In this document: positions 23,092 through 33,008 of the stretch, piece after piece
How the letters are laid out: every line of letters begins with the position of its first letter
How positions within the stretch are numbered: the stretch's first letter is position 1
Source of the DNA: Azolla caroliniana
Lineage: Eukaryota > Polypodiophyta
Reading direction: 5' to 3'
Assembly: GCA_043228905.1 (NCBI GenBank)
Contig: JBHGNT010000005.1
Location: 18,724,001-18,788,000, forward strand
DNA: 64,000 nucleotides
Made by a program: the position numbers and the translations under genes
The notes under the pieces: generated by a model
Seen by the model: the letters and a program-made list of their open reading frames with translations, nothing else
Told to the model about the DNA's origin: nothing
Database searches by the model: none

Positions 23092-23683
23092 ACTTGGCTT
23101 GAGACTTTTCTCTCCTCGATGGAATCCATTACCGGTTCCTTCCTCTGCCGGTGTGGATTAGGACACCCTTGTCCTTCCTTCTCGCTTCCTCATTCAGGAT
23201 GCTTGTCTTCACCGCTTGTAAAGAAAAGTTCTCTTCTTGACAGGAGGTGTTGGGAGTAACCACCAGGTTCTCCCAGCTACCCGGTAGTGTGCACATCAGT
23301 AGGATGACTTGCATCGCATCATCAAGGGTACGATATTTCTCATCAATGAGGTTTTATTGAGGGCGTTCTTCCTCTTGTGTAGCCCTGACAGCTTCTGCCA
23401 CATCTTGTGGGCATTAGTGCCATTCGCCACATGCTGAAGGACACTCACATCGACACATTGTTTGATGGTGGGCATTACGTTTCTGTTAAGAAGTTTTCGA
23501 TCAAACTCCAATACCCCCCTAGGTATATATACTCTATCGATGGGTTCATATAGGTCTTTCACTATGAGGAGGTCTTCCATTTTGATCTTCCAGTCTGCAT
23601 AGTTTTGTGAGTTCAGAACTATTATACCTAGGAAGCCGCCCACACCTCCTTCCATGTTTGAAACTGAAGCTCTGATACAAGTT
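23092..23683 (-). pseudogene. Copia A gag, N-terminal part, with primer-binding site
   Basis: The minus frame at 23296-23655 starts MEGGVGGFLGIIVLNSQNYA and continues WKIKMEDLLIVKDLYEP, the Copia gag DUF4219/UBN2-type start, then MWQKLSGLHKRKNALNKTSL. A second frame (23314-23129) has MCTLPGSWENLVVTPNTS. The zinc-knuckle part was lost with the Gypsy L insertion. Positions 23669-23680 (GCTCTGATACAA) complement the tRNA-Met primer with one change, directly before the 5' LTR. Confidence 0.85.
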
Positions 23684-24210
23684 TGTTGAGAAATGAATCA
23701 TCACTCCGCAAGAGAAGGAATACGCTTAAATACACAACTTAGAAATACATAAAACAGTGTACACAGATTTAATGTGGAAACCCTGAAACGGGAGAAAACC
23801 ACAAAGAACAAAAAATTTCACTATACAGTGGATATACAATGGAGAAGACTACAACACTCTCTGTATGGAGTGTATTGGCCTCACAGGGCTCTTGGCGTCT
23901 GCTGTTTCGAACACAACTATGGCGCCACTCTCTCCTCGCTCTACAAACTCACACTATCACGCTCAACAACAGAGGCTACAACTATTCTATCTGTTCTATT
24001 TGCCCTAGGTGTATTTATACCATAGTTCCTAATATTCGCGTACCTCCAATTTAGTGGACATATGCGAACGTTTGCATACGTTCGCGTATGATACACTACA
24101 TTCGTTTGGAATTTTTTTTTCCTTTTTGTTTTTTTTAGTTTTTTTCTGATATTCATAATTCTCTCTAGACATACACAACCACTGTCTCCTCACACATGCA
24201 AAACAAGGCT

Positions 24211-24244
<34 letters not shown>

Positions 24245-24716
24245 TATGCAGTATGTACACCGTATGTATATATGATTATATCTATGTACCGCATATGGAT
24301 TTCAATCATACTCGAAGCCTTTTCTCGTATGAGTATGATACGAATATTGGCGTATGAGTATGGCACGAATGGGACGTATGGCTAGAACTATGATTTATAC
24401 TAATACACTGAATGGGCTATTTAAAATCATGGCCACTATTATTATCTAATAATAACAATAATAATAGTCTTACTAATAAGCCGACTCACTCGATAACTGT
24501 CGCGTCGGTTCGACTAGTCGGCCTGGTCATCGACCATCCGGTCGGACCAACAAGCCGGTCGTGTCTTCAACCCCTATCAACTCTCCATGTAGACTCTCTC
24601 AGAGTCGACTCCTCGACTGTCATCTCTCATCCGACCAGTCGGCTGCTACCTTGTCTTTGACTGTCGGCTCTTTCCGACCAGTCGACTACTCCCATTGGAG
24701 CCACATATTCCTAACA
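23684..24716 (-). repeat. 5' LTR of Copia A, containing a MITE
   Basis: Ends TGTTGAGAAATG and ATTCCTAACA. Without the 372-bp MITE and its 8-bp duplication it is about 650 bp, close to the 3' LTR without its tandem duplication. Short TCGACTAGTCGGCC-type repeats recur near 24500-24690. Confidence 0.88.
24021..24392. mobile_element. hAT-type MITE in the 5' LTR of Copia A
   Basis: 372 bp with inverted ends CATAGTTC...GAACTATG and a perfect 8-bp target duplication ATTTATAC (24013-24020 and 24393-24400). The empty site is present in the other LTR near 14483 (GTATTTATACTAATACAC), proving insertion. Inside are palindromic TTCGCGTATG/CATACGTTCGCG motifs and a (CT)n(CA)n microsatellite at 24205-24244. 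An 8-bp duplication and short ends starting CA indicate the hAT superfamily; there is no coding capacity. Confidence 0.9.
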
Positions 24717-24721
24717 CTTTA

Positions 24722-26080
24722 CAAGGGTACACTCTCCTTCCTCCACTTTCTACTACAACCAATTATATCTCCTTTGTATATGTTTGGTTCGAGAGTGGTA
24801 CGTAGCATTCGTTGCTAGATGTATGGTACTCTGGCTATCATAATGAAGCAAGAAATCCCTTTGTGTCATTCCCAACTCACTGAGAAAGTTTTTCATCCAT
24901 ATCAGCTCTTTGCCAGCCTCTACCGCTGCGTTATACTTTGCCTCTATGGTCGACAAGGCCATAGACTTATGCAATCGTCATTGCCACAACACTGCTCCCC
25001 CTACATATGTCATCACATACCTTGAAGTGGATCGACTTGAGTTTATATCCCCCGACATGTCCGAGTCGATAACCCTTCGAGCATGGGTTTTTCGACACCA
25101 TACCTTAGGCATACCTCTGAGGTGCCTTTTAAATACTTGAGTATCCACTTCACCGTTGCCCAGTGTTCTCTTCATTGATTACTCATGTCTCGGCTTACTC
25201 CCCCCACAACAAATGTTATGTCTGGTCTCGTGCAGACCATAGCATATATGAAACTGCCAACGGTTGAGGCATATGGTACTTTCCTCATCTCAGCCTTTTC
25301 TTTCTCCCCTCTCGAGCATTGCTTTGTATTTAGCTTGCAGTTGGTCGACAACACAGAGCCGACTGGCTTTGCTTCTGACATGTTGAATCTCTCCAAGATC
25401 TTTGTCACATATTTCTCGTGACAACCACAACACTTTCTTTGTTCTGTCTCAAACTATGTGCATCCCTAAAATCTGTTTAGCCAGTCCAAGATCTTTCATT
25501 GCAAATGACTTGCCTAAAGCTTTCTTCAAGCTCACGATCTTCCTCGTGTCTTGATCGACTATCAACATGTCATCCACATATAATAAGAGAATCAAGAAGT
25601 CACCTTCATTGTACCTTTTGACAAACACACAGTGATCAGCCCGTGTTTTCTGGAACCGATGTTCCATCATCAAGGATTCAAACTTCTTGTACCATTGACG
25701 TGGAGCTTCTTTCAACCCATACAAGCTTTTCTTCAGTCGACACACCAGGTTCTTGTTCCCTTTTTCCTCAAAGCCTTCGGGTTGTTGCATTTAGATCTCT
25801 TTATCCAGCTCCCTGTGCAAGAATATTGTCTTGACATCCAACAGTTCGATCTCTAGATCTAGAGTGGCAACTATGCTCATAACAAATCGAATGGATGTCA
25901 TCTTTACGACTGGTGCGAATATTTCGTCAAAGTTGACACCCTTTTTCTGTTGAAACCCCGTCACCACAATGCGGGCTTTATATCTGGGTGTGTTATCAAC
26001 TTCTCCAGTCTTCACCTTGTAGACCCATTTATTCTGGAGTGCTCTCTTACCTTTAGGTAACTCTACTAGGTCCTAGGTGT
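24722..26080 (-). pseudogene. Copia B reverse transcriptase and RNase H
   Basis: RNase H motifs (ALSTIEAKYNAAVEAGKELI near 24905; TSRYVMTYVGGAVLW near 24990) precede on the map the RT frames 25172-25408 (VPYASTVGSFIYAMVCTRPD), 25449-25790 (LVCRLKKSLYGLKEAPRQWY, and YVDDMLIVDQD near 25570 with the catalytic aspartates intact) and 25791-26015 (KTGEVDNTPRYKARIVVTGF, KKGVNFDEIFAPVVK). Frameshifts near 25170 and 25440 and stops near 25794 and 25450 break it. The 3' end of RNase H runs into the site where A inserted. Confidence 0.85.
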
Positions 26081-27905
26081 AATTTTCAGGCAAGGAGTCC
26101 ATCTCGTCTTGCATTGCACTTATCCATTTCTCCTTGTGCTCATTAGCTATGGCTTCTTCAGAGCACTCCAGTTCACCTTAATTAGTCAAGACGATGTATT
26201 AACTAGCATATGTAGTCGGTGCTCTTCTTTCTCTGAGTGGGTATCTTCTTCCACCCGTTGTTGGCTCCAGTTCGGATGTCTCTGTCGACTCTTCTCTCCA
26301 TTCAAGTTCATATGTGTCGATTGATTGTTGGGGGTTAGCCGACTCCAAATTGTATTCCTCGATCAACTTCAATATCTCTTCCCTCTCCAACTTGTCTATG
26401 TTGGTTGGTTTCTTTGAGTAGACCAACTCGGATTTGGCTGTGCCAACTGGCTGTCTCCGAACAACCGAGTGTGTCAATTCATGTGGCCTTACGTCGGTTG
26501 TAGTGGGAGTCGATTCCAATTTCTGTTGCTTCTAGTCCTCAATTGTCTTGTTTTCCAAGAAGACTACATCCCAACTCCTCACTACTTTCTTATCGACTAA
26601 GTCCCACAACTTGTAGCCGAACTCGTCCTCTGAATATTCCATGAATATGCATGGTTTTGACTTACTGTTGAGCGTCGACCTCTGATCCTTAGCCACATGC
26701 ATATACACTAAGCATCCAAACACCCTTAGGTGTTGGTAGGAGACATCTTTTCCTGTCCACACCCTTTGTGGGACATCACCTTTCAATGGCACTGAGGGAA
26801 TCTTGTTGATCAGATAAACAATTGTATACATCGCCTCAGCCCAATACGATTTCGGCAGCTTAGCATGAGAGAGCATGCTCCTTACTCTCTCCATGATCGT
26901 TCGATTCATCCTCTCAGCAAGCATGTTCAACTCAGGGGTCTTTGGTACAATGTATTCAATTCAAATACCTTGGGCCTTGGAGTATTCTTCGAACTATGCT
27001 CTATATTCGCCACCGTTGTCGGTTCGGAAAACCTTCAACTTCCGACCTGACTCTTGTTCGGTTCTTGCTTGGAACTCCTTGAACATTGATAGTACTTGAT
27101 CCTTCGACTTCCGTACGAAGTCCCATGTCTTACGACTATAGTTGTAAACAAACGTTACAAAGTACTGTCCACCTCGATGCAAGGGAGTATCTACATTGCA
27201 GACATTTGTGTGCACTAGTTCCAGTGCAGCTTCTCTTCTTCTTGGTGGTCTTGTATGGAATGTTGTCCTATTTTTCTCCCAAATGCACTCCTTTCACTTC
27301 TGGGAGAAATTCTTGGTCGGCTAGGATATGCATTCCCTTTTCATTCATGTGGCCTAGCCTCTTATGCCATAACTCTCCACTCGAGTCGGTTGCCACATTT
27401 GCTTCCTACTTGCATAGTCGGGCATGCATCATATACAGAGTACCCTCTTTTTGTGCTCGGGCCACTATGAGGTTTTCCTGGCAGAACTTCCACTTGTTGT
27501 TTCAAAAACTACCGTTGTAGCCTTCATCATCCAACCTTCCAGTAGATATGAGATTCAACCTGATATCGGGGATATGTCGAACTTCCCTCAGAGTCAGTCG
27601 ACAACCTATCGACGTCATCAGGCTTATGCTTTGTATGCTGGCTATCTTGCAATCACCATTATCTCCCATATTTACATAGCCATGATCAACGGTTGTGTAA
27701 GTCGAGAAACACTCTCTCGACGGAGTTATGTCGAAAGATGCACCCGAGTTGATTACCCAGTTACACTCTTTAGTTGCAAGATTTGTGCTTGCCTGCTCTC
27801 AAATGAATAGGATCTCCTCTCCACTCATAGCTATGGTAGATGTGCCCTTTTCATCAGGAATCTTCTTGGGTTCGACATTATTACCGACACTCTTCTCCTT
27901 CTTGA
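26081..27905 (-). pseudogene. Copia B protease, GAG-pre-integrase and integrase
   Basis: Near 27600-27730 is the protease/zinc-proximal region (VNSGASFDITPS-like, IRLNLISTGRLDDEG near 27530). GAG-pre-integrase (ELWHKRLGHMNEKG) lies near 27360. The integrase core is split: 27215-26994 has QYFVTFVYNYSRKTWDF and FRTDNGGEYRA, and 26930-26532 has LAERMNRTIMERVRSML, AMYTIVYLINKIPSVPLKG and FGCLVYMHV. The linker 26519-26199 ends in RRYPLRERRAPTTYAS. Stops lie near 26993, 26531 and 26198. Compared with A, B keeps the integrase core. Confidence 0.85.
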
Positions 27906-28610
27906 GGTGTCAACAGTCCTTCTGGAATTGTCCAGGCTTTCCAAAATAGAAGCATGTTAGCTTACCTCTGGACTTGGACCTGGCTTGTGACTTTTCTCTC
28001 CTTTGTGGACTTCTTTGTCGGTTCCTTCCTCTACCGGTATGTTGAGTCAAGTTTGACTCCGATTGGGCCAAGACACCCTTGTCTTTCCTTCTTGTGTCTT
28101 CATTCAAGGTTCTTGTCTTTACCGCTTGTGAAGACAAGTTCTCTTCTTGACATGAAGTGCTGAGAGTCACCACCAGATTCTCCCAGCTGTCTGGTAGGGT
28201 ACACAGTAGCAGGATGGCCTGGATTGTGTCCTCAAGGGGAAACTTGGTTGCCGCAAGTTGGTGCTCGACTATGCTTTCTCTGTCCTTGTATTTCATGCTC
28301 ACAATCTTTCTCATCAAAGATGTTTTGTTGAGGGTGTTCTTCCTCTCATATAGACCTGACAGCGTCTGCCACATCTCGTAGGCATTTGTGTCGTTCACCA
28401 CATGCTGAAGGACACTTACATCGACACATTATTTAGAAGTTTCCATTCACACTCTCATAACCCCGTGGATATTTCTGCTCTGTCGATGGGCTCGTACAGG
28501 TCATTGACTATGAGAAGGTCTTCCATCTTTATCTTCCAATCTGCATAGTTCTGAGAGTTTATAACTATCATACCTGGGAAGCCACTCACACCTCCTTCCA
28601 TCCTTGCACC
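27906..28610 (-). pseudogene. Copia B gag
   Basis: Minus frame with MEGGVSGFPGMIVINSQNYA at 28600 and a stop near 28440, then 28401-27910 with YEMWQTLSGLYERKNTLNKT, LLLCTLPDSWENLVVTLS and an RS-rich basic stretch before the zinc knuckle. The knuckle reads CFYFGKPGQFQKDC: the second cysteine is F and the histidine is Q, so it cannot bind zinc normally. Followed on the right by the primer site and 5' LTR. Confidence 0.85.
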
Positions 28611-28614
28611 TCAA

Positions 28615-28626
28615 GCTCTGATACCA
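28615..28626 (-). other. Primer-binding site of Copia B (initiator tRNA-Met)
   Basis: GCTCTGATACCA is the exact reverse complement of TGGTATCAGAGC, complementary to the 3' end of plant initiator tRNA-Met, three bases from the LTR edge. Confidence 0.92.
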
Positions 28627-28629
28627 ATT

Positions 28630-29434
28630 TGTCAGGAATGGATCCCTATGATTCGTGAGGAAGAACTATTGTGAAATACACAATAACACGGAAAGAATAG
28701 AAAACAGCAAAAGCACAATACACAATGGTTAACATGGAAATCCGAAACGAGGAAAACCACGGAAGAAATAGAGCTTCCACTATACAATAGGGAATACAAG
28801 GGAGACAAGAATACAACACTCTCTCTGCACAGAGTGTACTAGCCATGCCGGGCTCTTGGTTTCTAAGCTCACAGAGCTATCGCGCTGCTCTCTCTGTCAC
28901 TCACTCTCACTACTCTCTGCAATTAACAGTTACATGAACTCTACATAATTCTCCTGTTTCTGTTTTACACTCTGCTCTACGTCTAAAGCTTTGCCCTAAG
29001 TGTAAATTTATACTTATACACCTTATGGGCTATTTACAAATGTAGTTCCTACTACTCTCACTTCTATTATCATACTAATAATAATAGCAGTTGATCAGCC
29101 GATTGATCGATTAGTCGATTCGACTAGCCGACTCATGTGTCGTCTGTCCAGTTGACCTTGTCTTCGACCATCCAGTCGGCCTAACTAGCTAGTCGTGTCT
29201 TCGACCTCGATCACTTTGTATGTTGTCAACTCTTCATGTTGGCTCTCTCTCAGTCGACTCCCCTAATCGACTCTCCATGACATCAACTATCAGCTCTCAA
29301 CCCAAATAATCGGCTACTCCTTTTCATTAACTGTCGGCTCTCGGCCCGACCAGCCAGCTACTCCTTGTCTTTGATTGTCGGCTCTCTGTGTCCGACCAGT
29401 CGACTCCTCCCATAGGAGAGACATATTCCTAACA
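28630..29434 (-). repeat. 5' LTR of Copia B
   Basis: 805-bp LTR with TGTCAGGAAT and ATTCCTAACA ends, matching 13080-13796. Rich in TCGACTAGTCGGC-like words near 29090-29400, some tandemly expanded relative to the 3' LTR, which explains the longer length. The right flank CATTG is the target duplication. Confidence 0.88.
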
Positions 29435-29755
29435 CATTGTGTACATGATACTTCCTATGGCCGATGCGTAGGGTATCTTTCCATTGAGTTCTCTCTCCTC
29501 ATCTGTTGATGGAGAGTCTCTGCTCGATATTTGGAACGACATCGAAAGTGAAGTAGGTGCCCGCTTCACGTTCTCCATGTTAAATCTCCTCAGCACTTTG
29601 CGGATGTAGTTGGATTGGGAGAGTCAGAGGGTCTTTTCTATTCAATTTCACTCTTTCCGCATGCCCAATATGTGTCTAGCTTGTCCAAGTTCCTTCATCG
29701 AAAATTTGTCGCGAAGACTCTGTTTTAATTCTCTGATCTTTGCTCAATTGCTTTC
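29435..29755 (-). pseudogene. Copia C reverse transcriptase fragment
   Basis: Minus frame with IKELKQSLRDKFSMKELGQA, RHILGM, LSQSNYIRKVLRRFNMEN and NGKIPYASAIGSIMYTM, the RT segment just C-terminal to the catalytic box. It is the displaced upstream part of element C (11868-13079). It is cut at 29755 by the Copia M LTR and contains stops near 29640. Confidence 0.8.
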
Positions 29756-30550
29756 TGTTGGAGTCTGAGACCATCAGTGCAAAAATAAGAACAACATCTA
29801 TGCTAATAAGATCACCAAGTTAACAAGTTAGACAATATCAAGGAGACAAAATGAGATAGATAGATAGATAGATAGATAGATCAATTATATTATCGTCTTC
29901 GGAGGTCAGATATGACCTATGAGACCAAAAATATTACATTTCACGTGATACTTGTGAAAGTGAGAGAGAGAGAGGCACACAATGTAACAGTCTTATTCCA
30001 AAAGTTACAATACAAGAATGGTACTATCAACCAACAACATGAACTAGGTTACAAAGCCAGTTATATCTTAATTGGGCTAGGGCAACTTCCCTTTGACATA
30101 TTTACAGAATTGTCCTAAACCTAGTTTGTCCAAAGGAATAGTGTGAATACGACCATTATATACCCATATTTGACACTCCCCCATAATGGGCGTATACAAC
30201 AAAAATCTGTACTAAAAAGAGGCAAACAAAAGAATACAGAATTATACAATGGTTATCAGACAGATCGGCCTTGTACGAATGAAATATCCGGGTTGAAAGG
30301 GTTGTAGCCGAATTGACCAGTCCGAAGGTACATCGAAGTCGGAGTGTTTGAAGTCGAGCCGTCTATGCCAATTGTTGAATGTCTAAAACCTATCCTGAGT
30401 GTTTGACTCAATCAGACTAAATTTTTGTTACACCCATCTAGTGCCGAAGGGATCGGAATCAATTCACTGGAAGACACTTGGTCATCCCGTCAACGACATT
30501 ATCGACTGACATAGGTATTTGTTTATCCTGGACTAATCGTAGTCACAAAC
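29756..30550 (-). mobile_element. Copia fragment M: 3' LTR and end of RNase H
   Basis: A 420-bp LTR (29756-30175, TGTTGGAG...ATTTGACA) followed by the purine-tract complement CTCCCCCATAATGGGCG. It is then a decayed RNase H tail (minus, NVVDGMTKCLPVN-like near 30500 and FRSLRHQMGV near 30440). It is the same family as Copia E (39913 on) and K. The LTR contains a GATA microsatellite (29855-29880) and an expected TATA region. The rest of the element is missing and the sequence changes near 30550. Confidence 0.75.
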
Positions 30551-30830
30551 ACAAGGTATTCCCTTCTCAGAATACTCCCCAAAGATGTGGTTGGAGGGAT
30601 GGATTGATACAAACATACGATTATAGCTTATCCGGTTACATTCCAATACACATACACAAAATGTGGTTACGAATTAACACGCGTAAGATTATAACATAAG
30701 AGTGTAGAAGGCAAGTACACAAGATAGAATACAATATACTATATTACTCGCCATTAATCCATACAATCTGGTCCCCTTATATAGGGGCATCCAGTTCTAT
30801 TACAAAAAGGAATTTACCTGGCTACTCCCC
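30551..30830 (-). repeat. Putative 3' LTR of Gypsy G (approximate)
   Basis: On the minus strand a purine tract (CAACAACAAGGGGAGTAGCC) ends near 30819, directly after the accessory ORF. It is followed by a TATA-like TATATAAGGGG near 30775. This is the expected layout of a Gypsy 3' LTR. The outer limit is set only by where Copia M similarity ends. Confidence 0.45.
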
Positions 30831-30835
30831 TTGTT

Positions 30836-32267
30836 GTTGCTCATCTCTTGCAGTATGCAGTGCGTCTTCATCATTCGCCCTTTGCTACATCGGCTCCTCC
30901 TCCCGTGGATGCTCCGGTTGGGTTGCTCTGGCTTTGGTTGCTCCCTTCCATCCTCTGGTCGTTCTTCATCACTTAGATCAAGCTGATCGGCTTGGTTTAC
31001 CCCGATCTATTGCTTCCTTTGCTGCAATCTTTCCCGTTCATACGCCTCTAGGTTCAGTGTTAGATGCAGCTGGTTGTCTTCAAATACTTCCAAAATCTTC
31101 TAGATTTCATCTATTTGCACTTGGTCCATTGCTTGAAGGTCATCGGATAAATCTTCTCAAATTGTGATGATGCTTTCTTCATCCATCTTGTAGAAATTAT
31201 CCCCTGCTTTCGCCCTATTCTTGGCATTTGCCTAGAGCACCTGTAATTCCGCCGCCTGCACCGCTTGCGCCACCCATTCCTTCCATATTGCTATCGAGCC
31301 TTCTTCAAGTCTCTCCACCATCCGCTTCCACTGGTTTTCCACAATTATCCGGATTCGTTTTATGCCCATTTCAATATTCTCTTCCTAGGCCCGCTTCTCC
31401 TACTTTAGCCTCTTAATTTGTTGGATTGCTGCTTTCGGTTGCACCTCGTATGCCGTCAGCTGAGTTTGATAGGTTGTATGAAATTTTGTCAGAACTTCTT
31501 GCGAATGTTCAACCTACCGGTCCCAATCCTCTAGCAACTTCATTTTCTCTGTTTCGGCTTCTTCTTTCATCTGCTCTTTCATTAACTCAAGAAATTGCTT
31601 CTCTCGTTGCCGTTCAAACTCCTTTTCCGTCTCCATGTGATCTTGGTATAGTTTCTTGAAGTCGGCCTACTTGTCCTTTAGCCGTCGGTTGAGTTGTGCC
31701 CACAATTGATCATCCCGCTCCTTTTGTTGTTGGAGCTTTGCCTACAGCCCCTCAATCTCTGTTTCGGCCATCTGTCAGAGTTTTGATCGTTGTTGCTATG
31801 CCACAGCCCTCTCTTCCTTCATCTGGTTCAGACTTTCTTGAACCGTTTGAAATCCTTCCTTGAGCCTTTTCTTCTCTTCTTCCACCTTTCCCCACATATG
31901 TTTCTCCTTCTTCACCACAACTGCTTGTGTGGCGACATCGTCCATTAGCCGTGTTGCTTCTTTCTCCGCCGCTTCTGCTCGTCAGGCTAAATTTTCATTC
32001 TCTGTCACCCTTTTTGCATCCCGTCGTTCTTTTTCCCTTGCATTTGCCTAATTCGGAACCTATTTTATTAGTTCCGGTGTTGTCGCCATGTCCTTGCTGG
32101 TCTCTACTTGTGCGGCCATTAAGTCCTTGGTCTGCTTCAACTCCTTCTCCAATGCTGCAATTGGGCCCTTGGCCTCCGCCAGTTGTCTAGTCATGTCCTC
32201 CATCTTGGCTTGAGGTGTCAGTATGGCAAACCATGTTCATCGTTCTTCAACCATCCATGTAGCCGCT
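30836..32267 (-). pseudogene. Accessory ORF of Gypsy G, coiled-coil half
   Basis: The minus strand encodes over 400 codons of heptad-rich sequence: QLAEAKGPIAALEKELKQTK near 32150, RLKEGFQTVQESLNQMKEE near 31840, FKKLYQDHMETEKEFERQRE near 31640, and near 31170 DEESIITI-EDLSDD followed by EIxKILEVFEDNQLHLTL. The last block aligns with NEESIAVVREDLTQD of Gypsy L (22290). It ends in an acidic tail (DLSDEERPEDG). About eleven TAG and three TGA interrupt it, mostly where Q or R is expected, plus a shift near 31380. The upstream half is at 37737-38330, separated by Copia F. Plus-strand open frames here are antisense shadows. Confidence 0.7.
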
Positions 32268-32978
32268 TGTTAGGAAACAGGTCCCTCCGGATGGGAAGTG
32301 AGGAGAATAGTGTCGATGAGCAAACTCGGTTGAGGCCGATAGGCCGAGGCCGAAACCGGATGAGGAATACCTAGCTACGGAAGACCCGGTGAGAACCGGA
32401 TGAAGGAGTACCCGGTGAGAACCGGATGAGGAGTACCCGGCTACGGAGAACCGGATGACGAGTGCCCGGAAAGCGCCGGATGGTGAAGGCCCGGTGAGAA
32501 GTGCTCACCGGATGAAGGGACATATTCGTAAATATGTTTTCCTGAGAGGCCATCGGGGCTATATTTGTAAATAGCCGAAAAGTCATACTAGTATAAATAT
32601 GACTTAGGGCAAACTTAGAAATGGAGTTGTAGTAGTAGTAGTTGTCATTCTTGTTGGTGCAAGATTAGAGCGTGCAACTGTGTACAAAGAGAGTGAGAGA
32701 GAGGAAGAGGTCGTTGCCTCTGATTGTAACCGCCGCCTGTGGCGAAGATAGCAAGCTCGAGGTCGTGGCCTCGGTGCTTTCTTATTGTACATTCTGACAT
32801 AGTGATAGTTCGCAGTCTGTGGGCTGCCGTGGTTTTTCCCGAGTTTGGGTTTTCCACGTAAACATCCTGTGTACTCTTCTCTCTATCGTGTTGTGCTTTC
32901 ATTCCCTGTTTTTCTATGTTTTATTCTAGGCTCGGTTGTGGCCGAGCATTGTTCATCGGGAGCGTGTAGTTCCTGTCA
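32268..32978 (+). repeat. 5' LTR of Copia F
   Basis: 711 bp, TGTTAGGAAAC...TTCCTGTCA. Near 32380-32450 it has tandem GAGTACCCGGTGAGAACCGG units, one more than the 3' LTR. A TATA box (GTATAAATATG) lies near 32589. Confidence 0.92.
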
Positions 32979-32981
32979 AAG

Positions 32982-32993
32982 TGGTATCAGAGC
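32982..32993 (+). other. Primer-binding site of Copia F (initiator tRNA-Met)
   Basis: TGGTATCAGAGC, exact complement of the initiator tRNA-Met 3' end, three bases after the LTR. Confidence 0.93.
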
Positions 32994-33008
32994 GAAACGA
33001 CACAGAAA

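Larger units (their letters stand above)
13922..24716 (-). mobile_element. Copia element A, nested in B and itself hit three times
   Basis: Minus-strand Ty1/Copia element bounded by LTRs 13922-14790 and 23684-24716 and flanked by the duplication CTTTA (13917-13921, 24717-24721). It carries three later insertions: chromovirus N (15399-17092), Gypsy L (about 19226-23091) and a hAT-type MITE (24021-24392, in the 5' LTR). Its own coding region is gag to RNase H but lacks the integrase core, and its RT box is YVNG instead of YVDD, so it could only have moved in trans or before these changes. Confidence 0.9.
13080..29434 (-). mobile_element. Copia element B, full-length but split by element A
   Basis: Minus-strand Ty1/Copia element with both LTRs (13080-13796 and 28630-29434), a polypurine tract beside the left LTR, a tRNA-Met primer site beside the right LTR, and a perfect 5-bp target duplication CATTG (13075-13079 and 29435-29439). 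Its internal region is 13797-13921 plus 24722-28629; between them sits Copia A with its own duplication CTTTA. It carries gag, protease, integrase, RT and RNase H domains, all with stops or shifts. It belongs to the same family as A. Confidence 0.9.

Noticed and set aside
31228-32190. Plus-strand Pro/Ser/Leu-rich open frames
   Set aside because: They are the antisense of the Gypsy G coiled coil; only the minus strand shows heptads and homology to Gypsy L.
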